Part shown: positions 1-7,665 of the stretch, one piece after another | Position numbering within the stretch: the stretch's first letter is position 1 | Layout of the letters: every line of letters begins with the position of its first letter | Assembly (NCBI GenBank): GCA_029973955.1 | Contig: JARKQJ010000051.1 | Coordinates: 1 to 64,000 of the forward strand | Origin: Paludibaculum sp. | GTDB lineage: Bacteria; Acidobacteriota; Terriglobia; Bryobacterales; Bryobacteraceae | Direction: 5' to 3' | DNA length: 64,000 nt | The notes under the pieces: generated by a model | Told to the model about the DNA's origin: nothing | What the model saw: only the letters and a program-made list of their open reading frames with translations | Database searches by the model: none | Program-made: the position numbers and the translations under genes

Positions 1-17
1 CAGAGAGACTCGACCAG

Positions 18-167
18 GCAGAGTCTGCCATTGGGCAACACGCAAGGCATCGCAGAGCGGGCCACCCCGTCCAGGGTCTTCGACCGGCGCTGACGCGCCG
101 GCTATCGCCCTGGACTGGGCCCCTGCCCGCCCTGCAGGACAACTAATAGCCCAATGGCAGACTCTGC
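18..167. repeat. 150-nt nested imperfect palindrome
   Basis: A perfect 19-bp inverted repeat (18-36 with 149-167) encloses further nested complementarity. Positions 52-62 pair with 125-135 (10 of 11), 65-76 with 108-119 (11 of 12), and 84-90 with 95-101 (7 of 7) around a TGAC loop. The whole can fold into one long interrupted hairpin. Each outer arm contains a small palindrome of its own (GGCAGA/TCTGCC). It lies downstream of acs on the acs strand. It could be a MITE-like element, a REP/BIME-type repeat or a structured RNA. I saw no attC core sites or target-site duplication. Confidence 0.7.
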
Positions 168-184
168 TGACGCAAAGGTCAACC

Positions 185-223
185 AAAAAACCCTTGACAC
201 GGGCCAGCCTTCTCATGGAAGGC
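185..223 (-). terminator. possible acs terminator
   Basis: Read on the minus strand after the acs stop, a GCCTTC/GAAGGC hairpin (207-223) is followed by a weak CCC/GGG mini-stem and then six T residues (185-190). A second hairpin, GGGGCCA/TGGCCCC (233-257), lies between the stop codon and this site. The stem next to the T-run is short, so the assignment is tentative. Confidence 0.3.
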
Positions 224-297
224 GCAAGCCTCGGGGCCACCGTGAATGCATGGCCCCGGCCGTGTGCTGCCGCCCCCGCAAGCGCAACCCCCGTTGC

Positions 298-2229
298 CTA
301 GTCCTCGTCGTGCTGCGCCGCCAGCTTCGTCACCACGCCCAAATCCTCAAGCGTCGTCACGTCGCCCGTCACCGTATGCGAGGTGACGATCTCTCTCAGC
401 AGGCGCCGCATGATCTTGCCTGACCGGGTCTTGGGCAGCGCTTCGGTGAACCGGATCTCTTCCGGCCGCGCGAAGGGCCCGATCTCGTGGGCCACCCACT
501 GCCGCAGTTCCTTGCCCAGCGATCCGTGATCCGACGACACACCCTGCTTCAGCGTCACGAAGCAGCACACCGCCTGCCCCGTGATCTCATGCGGCTTGCC
601 CACCACTGCGGCTTCGGCCACCGCCGGATGGCGTACCAGCGCGGACTCCACCTCCATCGTCGACAGGCGGTGGCCGCTGACGTTCATCACATCGTCCACG
701 CGCCCCAGAATCCAGTAGTAGCCGTCCTCATCGCGGCGCGCCGCATCGCCCGTGAAGTAGATGCCCGGGATGCGCGAAAAGTACTGCTGCTCGAAGCGCT
801 GCGGATCGCCCCAGATCGTCCGGATCATCGCCGGCCACGGCCGCTTGATGATCAGGAACCCCTCCCCGCCCGGCGCCACCGGCTTGCCTTCGAAGTCCAC
901 CACCTCCGGCAGGATCCCCGGCATCGGGAGTGTACCCGACCCCGGCTTCAAAGGCACCGCGCCGGGCATGGGCGAGATCATAATGCCGCCCGTTTCGGTC
1001 TGCCACCACGTATCGACGATGGGGCAACGCTCCTTGCCGATCACCCGGTGATACCACTCCCAGGCCGCCGGGTTGATCGGCTCCCCGACGCTGCCCAGCA
1101 GCCGCAGCGAGGACAGGTCGTGCTTGGCCGGATGCGAATCACCCTGCTTGATCAGCGCCCGGATCGCCGTGGGCGAGGTATACAAGGTAGAGACCTTCTG
1201 TCTGGCGGCGATCTCCCACCAGCGGTCCCAGGCGGGATAGTCCGGCGCGCCCTCGTAAAGCACGCAGGTGGCGCCCGCCGACAGCGGCCCATAGACGACG
1301 TAGGAGTGTCCCGTCACCCAGCCGACGTCCGCCGTGCACCAGTAGACGTCGTCTTCCTTGAGGTCAAACACCCATTTCATCGTGCAGGTGGTGAAGGTGA
1401 GGTACCCGCCCGTGGTGTGCAGGATGCCTTTCGGCTTGCCAGTGGTGCCGGAAGTGTACAGCACAAATAGCGGATGCTCGGCGTCCAGCACCTCCGCCGG
1501 ACAGTCCGCGGAGACACCGGCTTCGATCTCATGCCACCAGTGATCGCGGCCGTCCTTCATCTGGACCTGGCTGCCGCAGCGCCGCGCGACAATCACGTTC
1601 GTGACGCCCGGACAATCCGCCACCGCCTCATCCACCGCGTCCTTCAGCCGCACTTCCTTGCCGCGGCGCCAACCGGCGTCCGCCGTCAGCACCAGCGAGG
1701 CGTCCAGATCCTGGATTCGCGCCTTCAGCGCCTCCGCCGAGAAGCCGCCGAACACCACCGAGTGCGTGATGCCGAGCCGCGCGCAGGCCAGCATGGCCAC
1801 CACCGCCTCCGGCACCATCGGCATGTAGATCACGGCCCGGTCGCCCGGCTTGTAGCCGCGCGACTTCAGCACGTTCGCAAAGCGGCAAACCAATTCATGG
1901 AGTTCGCGGTAAGTGATGGTTCTCCGGTCACCCGGCTCGCCTTCAAACTGCAGCGCGGGCTTGTCTCCGCGGCTCTCCAGGTGGCGGTCCAGGCAGTTGT
2001 AGGAGGCGTTGAGTTTCGCCCCCACAAACCACTTCACAAACGGCGGATTCCACTCGAAAACGTGACTCCACTTCTCAAACCAGTGGATCTCTTGTTCGGC
2101 CATCTCGGCCCAGAACTTCTCCGGGTCCTCCTCGGCTTGCCGGCACAGGCTCTTGTACGCTTCGAGGCTGCCGACATGGGCTTGGGAGGAGAAAGAAGCA
2201 AGCGGCGTGAATACGTCTGACCCAGGCAT
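298..2229 (-). CDS. acs: acetyl-CoA synthetase (AMP-forming)
   Basis: Activates acetate with ATP and CoA to acetyl-CoA in the cytoplasm. The 643-residue length is typical of Acs. The N-terminal ACAS domain is followed by the adenylate-forming P-loop [11 protein letters not shown], the Acs motif [10 protein letters not shown] with the Trp that limits the acyl pocket to acetate, the hinge region [14 protein letters not shown], and the C-terminal [11 protein letters not shown]. That last motif carries the catalytic lysine that is acetylated in known Acs enzymes. I chose the ATG at 2229 over the in-frame codon at 2268 because it gives the usual Acs N-terminus; no convincing ribosome site was seen for either. 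It stands alone, with no pta/ackA or acetate permease beside it. Confidence 0.95.
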   Translation of the reverse strand: MPGSDVFTPLASFSSQAHVGSLEAYKSLCRQAEEDPEKFWAEMAEQEIHWFEKWSHVFEWNPPFVKWFVGAKLNASYNCLDRHLESRGDKPALQFEGEPGDRRTITYRELHELVCRFANVLKSRGYKPGDRAVIYMPMVPEAVVAMLACARLGITHSVVFGGFSAEALKARIQDLDASLVLTADAGWRRGKEVRLKDAVDEAVADCPGVTNVIVARRCGSQVQMKDGRDHWWHEIEAGVSADCPAEVLDAEHPLFVLYTSGTTGKPKGILHTTGGYLTFTTCTMKWVFDLKEDDVYWCTADVGWVTGHSYVVYGPLSAGATCVLYEGAPDYPAWDRWWEIAARQKVSTLYTSPTAIRALIKQGDSHPAKHDLSSLRLLGSVGEPINPAAWEWYHRVIGKERCPIVDTWWQTETGGIMISPMPGAVPLKPGSGTLPMPGILPEVVDFEGKPVAPGGEGFLIIKRPWPAMIRTIWGDPQRFEQQYFSRIPGIYFTGDAARRDEDGYYWILGRVDDVMNVSGHRLSTMEVESALVRHPAVAEAAVVGKPHEITGQAVCCFVTLKQGVSSDHGSLGKELRQWVAHEIGPFARPEEIRFTEALPKTRSGKIMRRLLREIVTSHTVTGDVTTLEDLGVVTKLAAQHDED

Positions 2230-2309
2230 ATTGTCGGAGTTTATCAAAGCCGGGAGCGCGCGAATCAAATCGCGCTATCCGGCCCTGAAAATCGGGGCCG
2301 GGGCCCGGC

Positions 2310-2366
2310 CTGGCGCCGCAGGCCCGAGCTGGCGCCGCAGGCCCAAGTTGACGCCGAAGACGCGCT
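2310..2366. repeat. 19-bp tandem repeat upstream of acs
   Basis: Two almost identical 19-bp units with core CTGGCGCCGCAGGCCC (2310-2328 and 2329-2347) are followed by a degenerate third unit (2348-2366). They occupy the gap between the cpaE-like stop and the acs start, so they lie in the acs promoter/leader region and just 3' of the cpaE-like gene. GC-rich self-complementary stretches are present. The function is unknown. Confidence 0.6.
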
Positions 2367-2381
2367 AACGCCGAAGGCCGG

Positions 2382-3578
2382 TCAGCGCCTAAGAAACGAA
2401 AAAAGGCTCGACAGTGAGCCGCCGCGCGACGTCGGGGCCTTCACCTTCTTGCCCGACAGCCGTTCCGTCAGCTCCACAATCGCCTTGCCCACCGGAGTTC
2501 CGCCCGATACCGGCTTGCCCTCCACCAGCGCCCGCTGCACCTCTTCATAGTCGCTGGGCACGAATTGGAAGATCTCCGTATGTAGCGCGGATTCGATCAA
2601 TTCGCGGCTCAGCCCGACTTCCTTGTGGTACCGGTTCACCACCACGCGGAGCTTGCTCTTCTCCACCCTGTTGTGTTCGAAGTAGGCCAGCGCCCGCTGC
2701 GCCGCCTGCAACGCCGGCAGTTCGTTGGTGGTCACCAGCAACAGTTCGTCGCAGATGCGGGCGATCGAGCGATTCCACTGACCATACGGGCTACCCGCGT
2801 CCACCACAATCACTTCGTACAGCGAACGCGCGAAATCGATCAGCCCGGCCGGATTGTGCGCCTCTTCAATGCCATGCACCGGCTGGTCCGGCGAAAGCAG
2901 GATGTCCACTGAGGCCGATGTGGTCACCAGGCCGCGCCAGATCGATTCGTCGATCTGCGCCCCCCGCGTGAGGGCGTCCATGAAGCTGTAGTTCTGCTTG
3001 AGCTTCAACTGGAACGACACGGTGCCGGCCAGGGGATCCAGATCCGCCAGCAGAATCTTCTTCGCACCCAGTTTCTTCCAGTACTGCGCCATGTTGCAGG
3101 CGATCGTCGATGCGCCGCAGGCGCCCTTCGCGGGCATCACGGCGTAGACCTTCGCCATGGCCCCCTGCCGTCCCCGGAACTGCACCAGAATCCGTTCCAT
3201 TACCGGCAGAAACTGGTCCGGCCCCACCGGTTGCACCAGAAACTCCGCCGCTCCCTGCCGCAGCGTCTTCAGGATGTAGTCGGGGTCGTTGCTGCCGTGC
3301 ACTGCCACCACCGGCAGCTTCGAATCCAGCATGGCGATGTCGCTGATCAATGCCAGCGCCCAGTCGCGGCTCGATTCCGCATCCACAAAGCAGAGGTTGC
3401 AGCCCTGGTCCTGCATCGCCTCCTGCAGCACGGCCCGCGTCGGGTACTGCTTCAGCGTCAAAACCGGCGAGAAAGGCAGAAACTCCCCGAGCAGATTCTC
3501 CATCTCCGTGCTAAACGGCTGGTTCGGACAGATGAGGAGGATCTTCCACTGCCCAAAGTTGTGATTGGACAACGACAT
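2382..3578 (-). CDS. CpaE/TadZ-like ATPase with pseudo-receiver domain
   Basis: A 398-residue protein of the CpaE/TadZ type, which localises Tad/Flp pilus assembly at the cell pole. Residues 10-130 form a receiver-like domain (FVDAES with Asp66 at the usual phospho-site). Residues 140-385 form a ParA/MinD-like ATPase. The deviant Walker A reads KGACGAST (151-158): the signature lysine K151 is kept but the P-loop lysine is replaced by Ala156, as is common in CpaE. A Walker B-like ILLADLDPLAG follows. AGGAAGAG precedes the ATG. No other tad/cpa gene lies in the window, so it is an orphan here. It is divergent from the NarL-type regulator at 3733. Confidence 0.8.
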   Translation of the reverse strand: MSLSNHNFGQWKILLICPNQPFSTEMENLLGEFLPFSPVLTLKQYPTRAVLQEAMQDQGCNLCFVDAESSRDWALALISDIAMLDSKLPVVAVHGSNDPDYILKTLRQGAAEFLVQPVGPDQFLPVMERILVQFRGRQGAMAKVYAVMPAKGACGASTIACNMAQYWKKLGAKKILLADLDPLAGTVSFQLKLKQNYSFMDALTRGAQIDESIWRGLVTTSASVDILLSPDQPVHGIEEAHNPAGLIDFARSLYEVIVVDAGSPYGQWNRSIARICDELLLVTTNELPALQAAQRALAYFEHNRVEKSKLRVVVNRYHKEVGLSRELIESALHTEIFQFVPSDYEEVQRALVEGKPVSGGTPVGKAIVELTERLSGKKVKAPTSRGGSLSSLFSFLRR

Positions 3579-3732
3579 GAGTCACTCTTCCTATCGACGT
3601 ACTCCGCCAAAAACTTGAGAGATCGGAAACCGCCTGGCTACTAGTTGTTAGGCGCCCGCGCAGCGTGGGAGCCGGTGCCGCGGGGAGACGGTCGCCCCGC
3701 ACGCCGTGGCCAGCTCATCAAGAACTGTAAGT

Positions 3733-4392
3733 ATGCTGAAAATCAACGACATCGCCAAACACCAGATTGGCTTGTGTGAAACCCATCCGGCGGCTGCCGA
3801 GGGTGTGAGGTCGCTACTCGCCTCCACCGATGATATGGAGTGCGTCTGGGCCTCTCCAGCCCTGATCGTCGCCGTCCAACTGGCTCGCCAGCAGCGCCCC
3901 AGCGCTCTGCTGCTCGACAAGGCCCTGGGGCTTTCGGCGGTCATGAACGCCCTGCAGGAGATGAAACAGAGCTGCCCCGCCACCGCGGTGGTCGTGTGGG
4001 GCCCTTCCATGAGCGAGGCGGAGGCGCTGCGCCTCCTGAAAGCCGGCGCCCGCGGACTCCTGCGCAAATCTTCAGACCTTGCCACCATCGAAACCTGCCT
4101 CCGAACCGTCTCCAACGGCTCCACCTGGCTGGAGGATTGCGTCTTCCGTGAAACCAACCCCCTCGAACGCGCCCCCCGCAGCGAGTTGACGAGCCGCGAA
4201 TCCCAGGTCCTCGAACTCGTCGAACAAGGCCTCCGCAACAAAGACATCGCCCTGGCCCTCGGCATCCGTCCGGGCACCGTCAAGATCCATCTCAAACACA
4301 TCTTTGAGAAGACCGGCGTCCACGGCCGCTACGGCCTGGCCCTGAACGGCATGCGCGAGCGCGGCCTCCTTACCGCCTCCCGCGCGAACTGA
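3733..4392 (+). CDS. NarL/LuxR-family response regulator
   Basis: A 219-residue two-domain regulator. The N-terminal receiver (about 10-125) has the probable phospho-acceptor Asp62 in ALLLDKALG and a conserved lysine in LLRKSS. The usual paired acidic residues after strand 1 read Cys-Glu, so metal binding may be weakened. The C-terminal LuxR/GerE helix-turn-helix (about 157-215) reads LTSRESQVLELV, then NKDIALALGIRPGTVKIHL, typical of NarL-type DNA binders. The internal ATG at 3733 is preferred over 3706 because the receiver starts right after it. No histidine kinase is adjacent. Divergence from the CpaE-like gene suggests a shared promoter region and possibly a common process. Confidence 0.85.
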   Translation: MLKINDIAKHQIGLCETHPAAAEGVRSLLASTDDMECVWASPALIVAVQLARQQRPSALLLDKALGLSAVMNALQEMKQSCPATAVVVWGPSMSEAEALRLLKAGARGLLRKSSDLATIETCLRTVSNGSTWLEDCVFRETNPLERAPRSELTSRESQVLELVEQGLRNKDIALALGIRPGTVKIHLKHIFEKTGVHGRYGLALNGMRERGLLTASRAN

Positions 4393-4397
4393 CGCCT

Positions 4398-4511
4398 GTG
4401 AGCGCTCCGTAAACCACACCCAGCGCCCACGCCCCATCAGATCGCTTCGCCCCACTTCTACCCTGCCCCGCTTCCATCGCGCCCGCAAAATGTGGTTCGC
4501 GGAGCGCTCAC
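4398..4511. mobile_element. MITE-like element with 21-bp terminal inverted repeats
   Basis: GTGAGCGCTCCG followed by TAAACCACA (4398-4418) is repeated in inverted orientation at 4491-4511, with 19 of 21 positions matching. The 114-bp element has no coding capacity and sits just after the response-regulator stop. No clear target-site duplication is visible. It could instead be a transcriptional hairpin, but the 72-nt spacer fits a MITE better. Confidence 0.5.
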
Positions 4512-4616
4512 CGTAGCTCGACTAGCACCTCTTTGAGGCTCATGGTTCGCCTGTTAATGGAGTCAATCGCGTCGTAGCGAAGTTCACCCTGACAGCCGTC
4601 GCCGCAACACGAAAGT

Positions 4617-4889
4617 ATGGAGGCGAATGAGAACGGCATGGCCGTTAATGCGCTCGAAACTGAAGCTCATGAACTGCTGGACCACCTCGGGCCGAGCGAA
4701 CTCGCTGCGGTCGTCCAGTTGCTGGAAGCGATGGTTTATGACAAGGACGAACCGGTCACCGGGGAAGACCGCCGCCGCCTCCACGAGGGGCAGTCCTGGT
4801 TTGCGCAGCGGGGCGGCAAAGGCATTCCGATGGAAGATGCGCTGGCTGGCTTCGGGCTCAAACCGGACGACTTCCCCCCCAGCAAGTAA
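4617..4889 (+). CDS. small antitoxin-like protein
   Basis: A 90-residue acidic protein without signal peptide or membrane segment. The N-terminal half is helical (ELLDHLGPSELAAVVQLLEAM) and is followed by an EDRRRLHEG stretch, GIPMEDALAGFGL and a short tail. From memory, this layout resembles small antitoxin-like proteins common in Acidobacteria that sit in front of RelE/ParE toxins; no search was done. Its TAA stop overlaps a following ATG (TAATG at 4887-4891), the coupling typical of two-gene toxin-antitoxin units. The downstream frame runs into transposase sequence after about ten codons, so the partner is lost. An alternative start is the ATG at 4641. Confidence 0.55.
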   Translation: MEANENGMAVNALETEAHELLDHLGPSELAAVVQLLEAMVYDKDEPVTGEDRRRLHEGQSWFAQRGGKGIPMEDALAGFGLKPDDFPPSK

Positions 4890-4919
4890 TGCCGCCCTAT
4901 CGCCCCGAATGGCTCGAGC

Positions 4920-5201
4920 AGGAAGAGGGTCATCGTGATCTCAGACAATGCCAGGTTCCATCACGCACTGCTCCACAAGCCCTGGCGCGAGATGGTGGCG
5001 CCGCGATTCGCGCTCGATTGCTTGCCTCCCTGCAGCCCGGAACTGAACCCAATCGAAAGGGTTTGGAAACTCACGCGGCGGAGTTGCCTGCACAGCCGAT
5101 ACTTCGGCCAACTGTCGGAGCTGATCGCAGACGTCGAGGCCCAGTTCAACCGCTGGCGCAGAGGCAACGATACTCTATGGAGTCTCTGCGCAAAGACTTA
5201 G
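4920..5201 (+). pseudogene. IS630-family transposase remnant (C-terminal part)
   Basis: The frame read from about 4920 and ending at TAG 5199-5201 gives the C-terminal third of a DDE transposase. The second catalytic Asp is in VIVISDNARFHHA, the third acidic residue in LPPCSPELNPIERVWK, and a C-terminal F..W..GND motif follows. This pattern is typical of IS630. The N-terminal half is absent and no start codon or left inverted repeat is visible. The junction falls inside the frame that begins with the coupled ATG at 4889, so the insertion or deletion cut the gene downstream of the antitoxin-like protein. Confidence 0.75.
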
Positions 5202-5291
5202 GACGCTGTGTCTAAACGGGCTTGCGGACGTTGGGATGGCCGCGAAATCCGGCTGGGACAGAGTCGGCTGTCTGGGTGAACGGGCTGTTGG

Positions 5292-6971
5292 TCAACTGTA
5301 CAGCCGCCTTCGAATCGCATGCCTCTGTTCGGTTGCCTGTCCAGCGTCGATATCATCCCCATCCGTCACCGCTTCCGCGAGGGCAACGCCCACCTCCGCC
5401 TCACCAGCGGCGACGACATTGGCGCCGGCGCGTTGGAGCGCCGCGGCGTCCCGCAGATGTGTGCAGCGCACCAGTATGCGCAGCTTGGGGTTTAGAAGGC
5501 GCGATTGCCTGACGATCTCGGCGGCGTCCTCGACATCGGCGCTAAGGACGAGGCTGCCCGCTGTCGCTATGCCAGCTTCATCGAGAGTTCCGGGCCGCAG
5601 AACGTCGCCGTAGATCGCCGTTACACCCTCCACTCGGAGTTGGCGTACCGTATCGAGGTTCAGATCGATCACGGTGATCTGGGCGCCGCGTTCCTCCAAC
5701 AGCCGGCGCACGATTCTCCCCACCGGACCATAGCCCACAAGGATGCAACGCCTGGAATCCATGGCAGGATGCTGGCGCGCCGCAATCCCAGTCAGATCGG
5801 GAGCCGAGGACGACACCCGGCGCGCCCAGCGATAGATGGATGGATTCAGCACAATCGAAATGATGGACGCAGCGACCAGGGCATTCCAGCCAACGCCGTC
5901 GATCAGTCCGAGGTCACGGGCCAGCACGCCGAGAATAAAGCTGAATTCGCCAACCTGAGAGAACGCCGCACCGACCGGAACGGCCGTCGCGAGGGGTTCA
6001 CCAAGAACCCGTACTGTAAGCAGCGCGGCCAGGGGTTTGACGATCAATACCACCGCCAGCACCAAAACTATTGGCAACATTGCAGAGATGAGACTGTGGG
6101 GATCGAACAACATGCCGACCGAGACAAAGAACAGCACCGCGAAGGCATCACGCATCGGCACCGCATCGCTGGCGGCGCGGGCGGCAAATTCGGATCGTCC
6201 TACCGCAAGACCGGCGAGAAAGGCCCCCAACGCGATCGAGACACCGAAGATCGCGGCGGAACCGACAGCTATTCCAATCGCCAGAACCAGCACCGCAAGC
6301 GTAAACAGCTCTCGTGAACGGGTTTTCTCAATGCGTTCAAGCGCCGTGGGGATCACCCAGCGGCCCAGGACCACCACAATGGCGCCCAGGGCGGCGACCT
6401 TCAGTCCAGCCACTGCCAAGGCACCTCCAACGCTCTGGCTCCCACCGCCCCCAGTCGAGTAGACGATGGGTAGAACCAGGAGCATGGCGACAGTGAGCAG
6501 ATCCTCTACCACCGTCCAGCCGATCGCAATGTAACCGATGCGCGCGTGTAGGTCGTGCCGCTCAGCCAACACCAGGGCCATCACCACCGTGCTGGCCACC
6601 GAGATCGCCATCCCGAGAATGATGCCCGCGATCCAGGTCCAGCCGACGAGGTGCAATAGGAAAGCCAGCGCAGCAGTGGAAATCGTGCTCTGGATGAGCG
6701 CGCCGGGCACGACGATCCGCCACATCGCGATCATCTCGCTAAGGTGAAACCGAAGCCCAATTCCGAAGAGCAGCAGGATGACACCCATTTCGGCGAACTG
6801 CTCCGCTACTGCCCGGTCCGCGACGAAGCCAGGCGTAAACGGGCCGACCACAATGCCGGCCAGAAGGTAGCCGACAATTGGAGACACCTTCAGCCGGTGG
6901 GCCAAAAAGCCAAGGACCAGAGCCGCGGCCAAGCTGCCCGCGAACGTCACGAGTATTCCGAGATTGTGCAT
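5292..6971 (-). CDS. ybaL: YbaL/KefB-type cation:proton antiporter with TrkA-N domain
   Basis: A 559-residue CPA2-family antiporter, almost the length of E. coli YbaL. Residues 1-390 form about 12 membrane segments of the Na+/H+ exchanger fold, with LKVSPIVGYLLAG and PFTPGFVAD near the N-terminus as in YbaL. Residues 400-540 form a cytoplasmic TrkA-N/RCK nucleotide-binding domain with the Rossmann loop GYGPVGRIVRRLLEERG and the acidic residue in VIDLN. Such proteins exchange K+ or Na+ for H+ under nucleotide or thiol control. The ATG at 6971 is preferred over the TTG at 6992 because the N-terminus then matches the family. It is a single gene, preceded by a long non-coding stretch. Confidence 0.88.
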   Translation of the reverse strand: MHNLGILVTFAGSLAAALVLGFLAHRLKVSPIVGYLLAGIVVGPFTPGFVADRAVAEQFAEMGVILLLFGIGLRFHLSEMIAMWRIVVPGALIQSTISTAALAFLLHLVGWTWIAGIILGMAISVASTVVMALVLAERHDLHARIGYIAIGWTVVEDLLTVAMLLVLPIVYSTGGGGSQSVGGALAVAGLKVAALGAIVVVLGRWVIPTALERIEKTRSRELFTLAVLVLAIGIAVGSAAIFGVSIALGAFLAGLAVGRSEFAARAASDAVPMRDAFAVLFFVSVGMLFDPHSLISAMLPIVLVLAVVLIVKPLAALLTVRVLGEPLATAVPVGAAFSQVGEFSFILGVLARDLGLIDGVGWNALVAASIISIVLNPSIYRWARRVSSSAPDLTGIAARQHPAMDSRRCILVGYGPVGRIVRRLLEERGAQITVIDLNLDTVRQLRVEGVTAIYGDVLRPGTLDEAGIATAGSLVLSADVEDAAEIVRQSRLLNPKLRILVRCTHLRDAAALQRAGANVVAAGEAEVGVALAEAVTDGDDIDAGQATEQRHAIRRRLYS

Positions 6972-7665
6972 CGCGTTAGTAAAGTGGCCCAAGCCGGCGT
7001 CTACTTATTGAGGCGGGCGCCGGGTTCGCGGACAGGAAGAACAGAACCGCGATCACTCACCTCGCGCTGACTTGCCCTCTGTTCAGGATACCTTGTGACG
7101 GTACGGTGGGCGCTACCGCTCAGCCTGAAGCGGCGCGGATCGTGGATCGGTACTCGCGTTGACGGGGCGTGCGTTGCCCGCCATCCGGTGACCCTCTTCA
7201 GAAATAAATCGACCTTGCCTTTTCAATCACCTAACCCCTATATTCTCACTTTGTTCGCTTTTCTCCGTGCCACAATGCGCACGCGTGACGACCTATGAAC
7301 ACTCATCCCGATTCCCCTTGGACGTCCACCTCCTCCGCGCTGACTTCCTCTCCACCCAACCCGCCTGCCAGCCCCTTCGCCAATCCGTCCGCCAACACTT
7401 CCGTCCCGCCTCCCTCTTCGCCGCCAGGATCGCCGGCGAACTCGCCAGCACCTCCCACTCGCGGCAACGCCTCTCCCACCTCGCCCCTCCCGTTTTTCGC
7501 AGAAACCAACCCCTCTCCAACCCGCCCGAACCCGTTTTTCGCAGAAACCAACCCGTCCCGACCCCGCCCTTATCCGTTTTTCGCAGGAACCAATCCAAGC
7601 CCGCCGCATTCCCCCCGAACCGGCGCCAAACGAACCCTCAGGACCACCATGCTATCCTCAGCTAT
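6972..7665. other. long non-coding stretch before the tldD-like gene
   Basis: About 690 bp without a convincing gene. Open frames run through it (one continuous with the downstream gene), but their composition (Pro/Ser/Thr/Arg-rich) and lack of recognisable domains argue against coding. It contains the three 42-bp repeats listed separately. It must also hold the promoters of the antiporter (minus strand) and of the tldD-like operon (plus strand); no consensus promoter could be fixed by eye. Confidence 0.55.
7491..7600. repeat. three 42-bp tandem repeats (core CGTTTTTCGCAGAAACCAAC)
   Basis: The 20-nt core starts at 7491, 7533 and 7575, exactly 42 bp apart. The first two copies are identical in the core and the third has two changes. 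The remainder of each unit is C-rich and more variable. Because the period is a multiple of three, every frame is periodic; on the minus strand each core reads W-F-L-R-K-T. The array lies about 65 bp before the chosen start of the tldD-like gene. Confidence 0.8.

Noticed and set aside
18..167. Integron attC site
   Set aside because: No RYYYAAC/GTTRRRY core sites at the ends and no integrase or gene cassette nearby.
487..1470. Long plus-strand open frame of 327 codons opposite acs
   Set aside because: It is antisense to a clearly recognised gene, has Arg/His-rich composition and no domain; long antisense frames are expected in GC-rich DNA.
7267..7665. 5' extension of the tldD-like gene to the first ATG
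   Set aside because: The added residues are repeat-derived and lie before a clear signal peptide, which must be N-terminal; the extension was left out.
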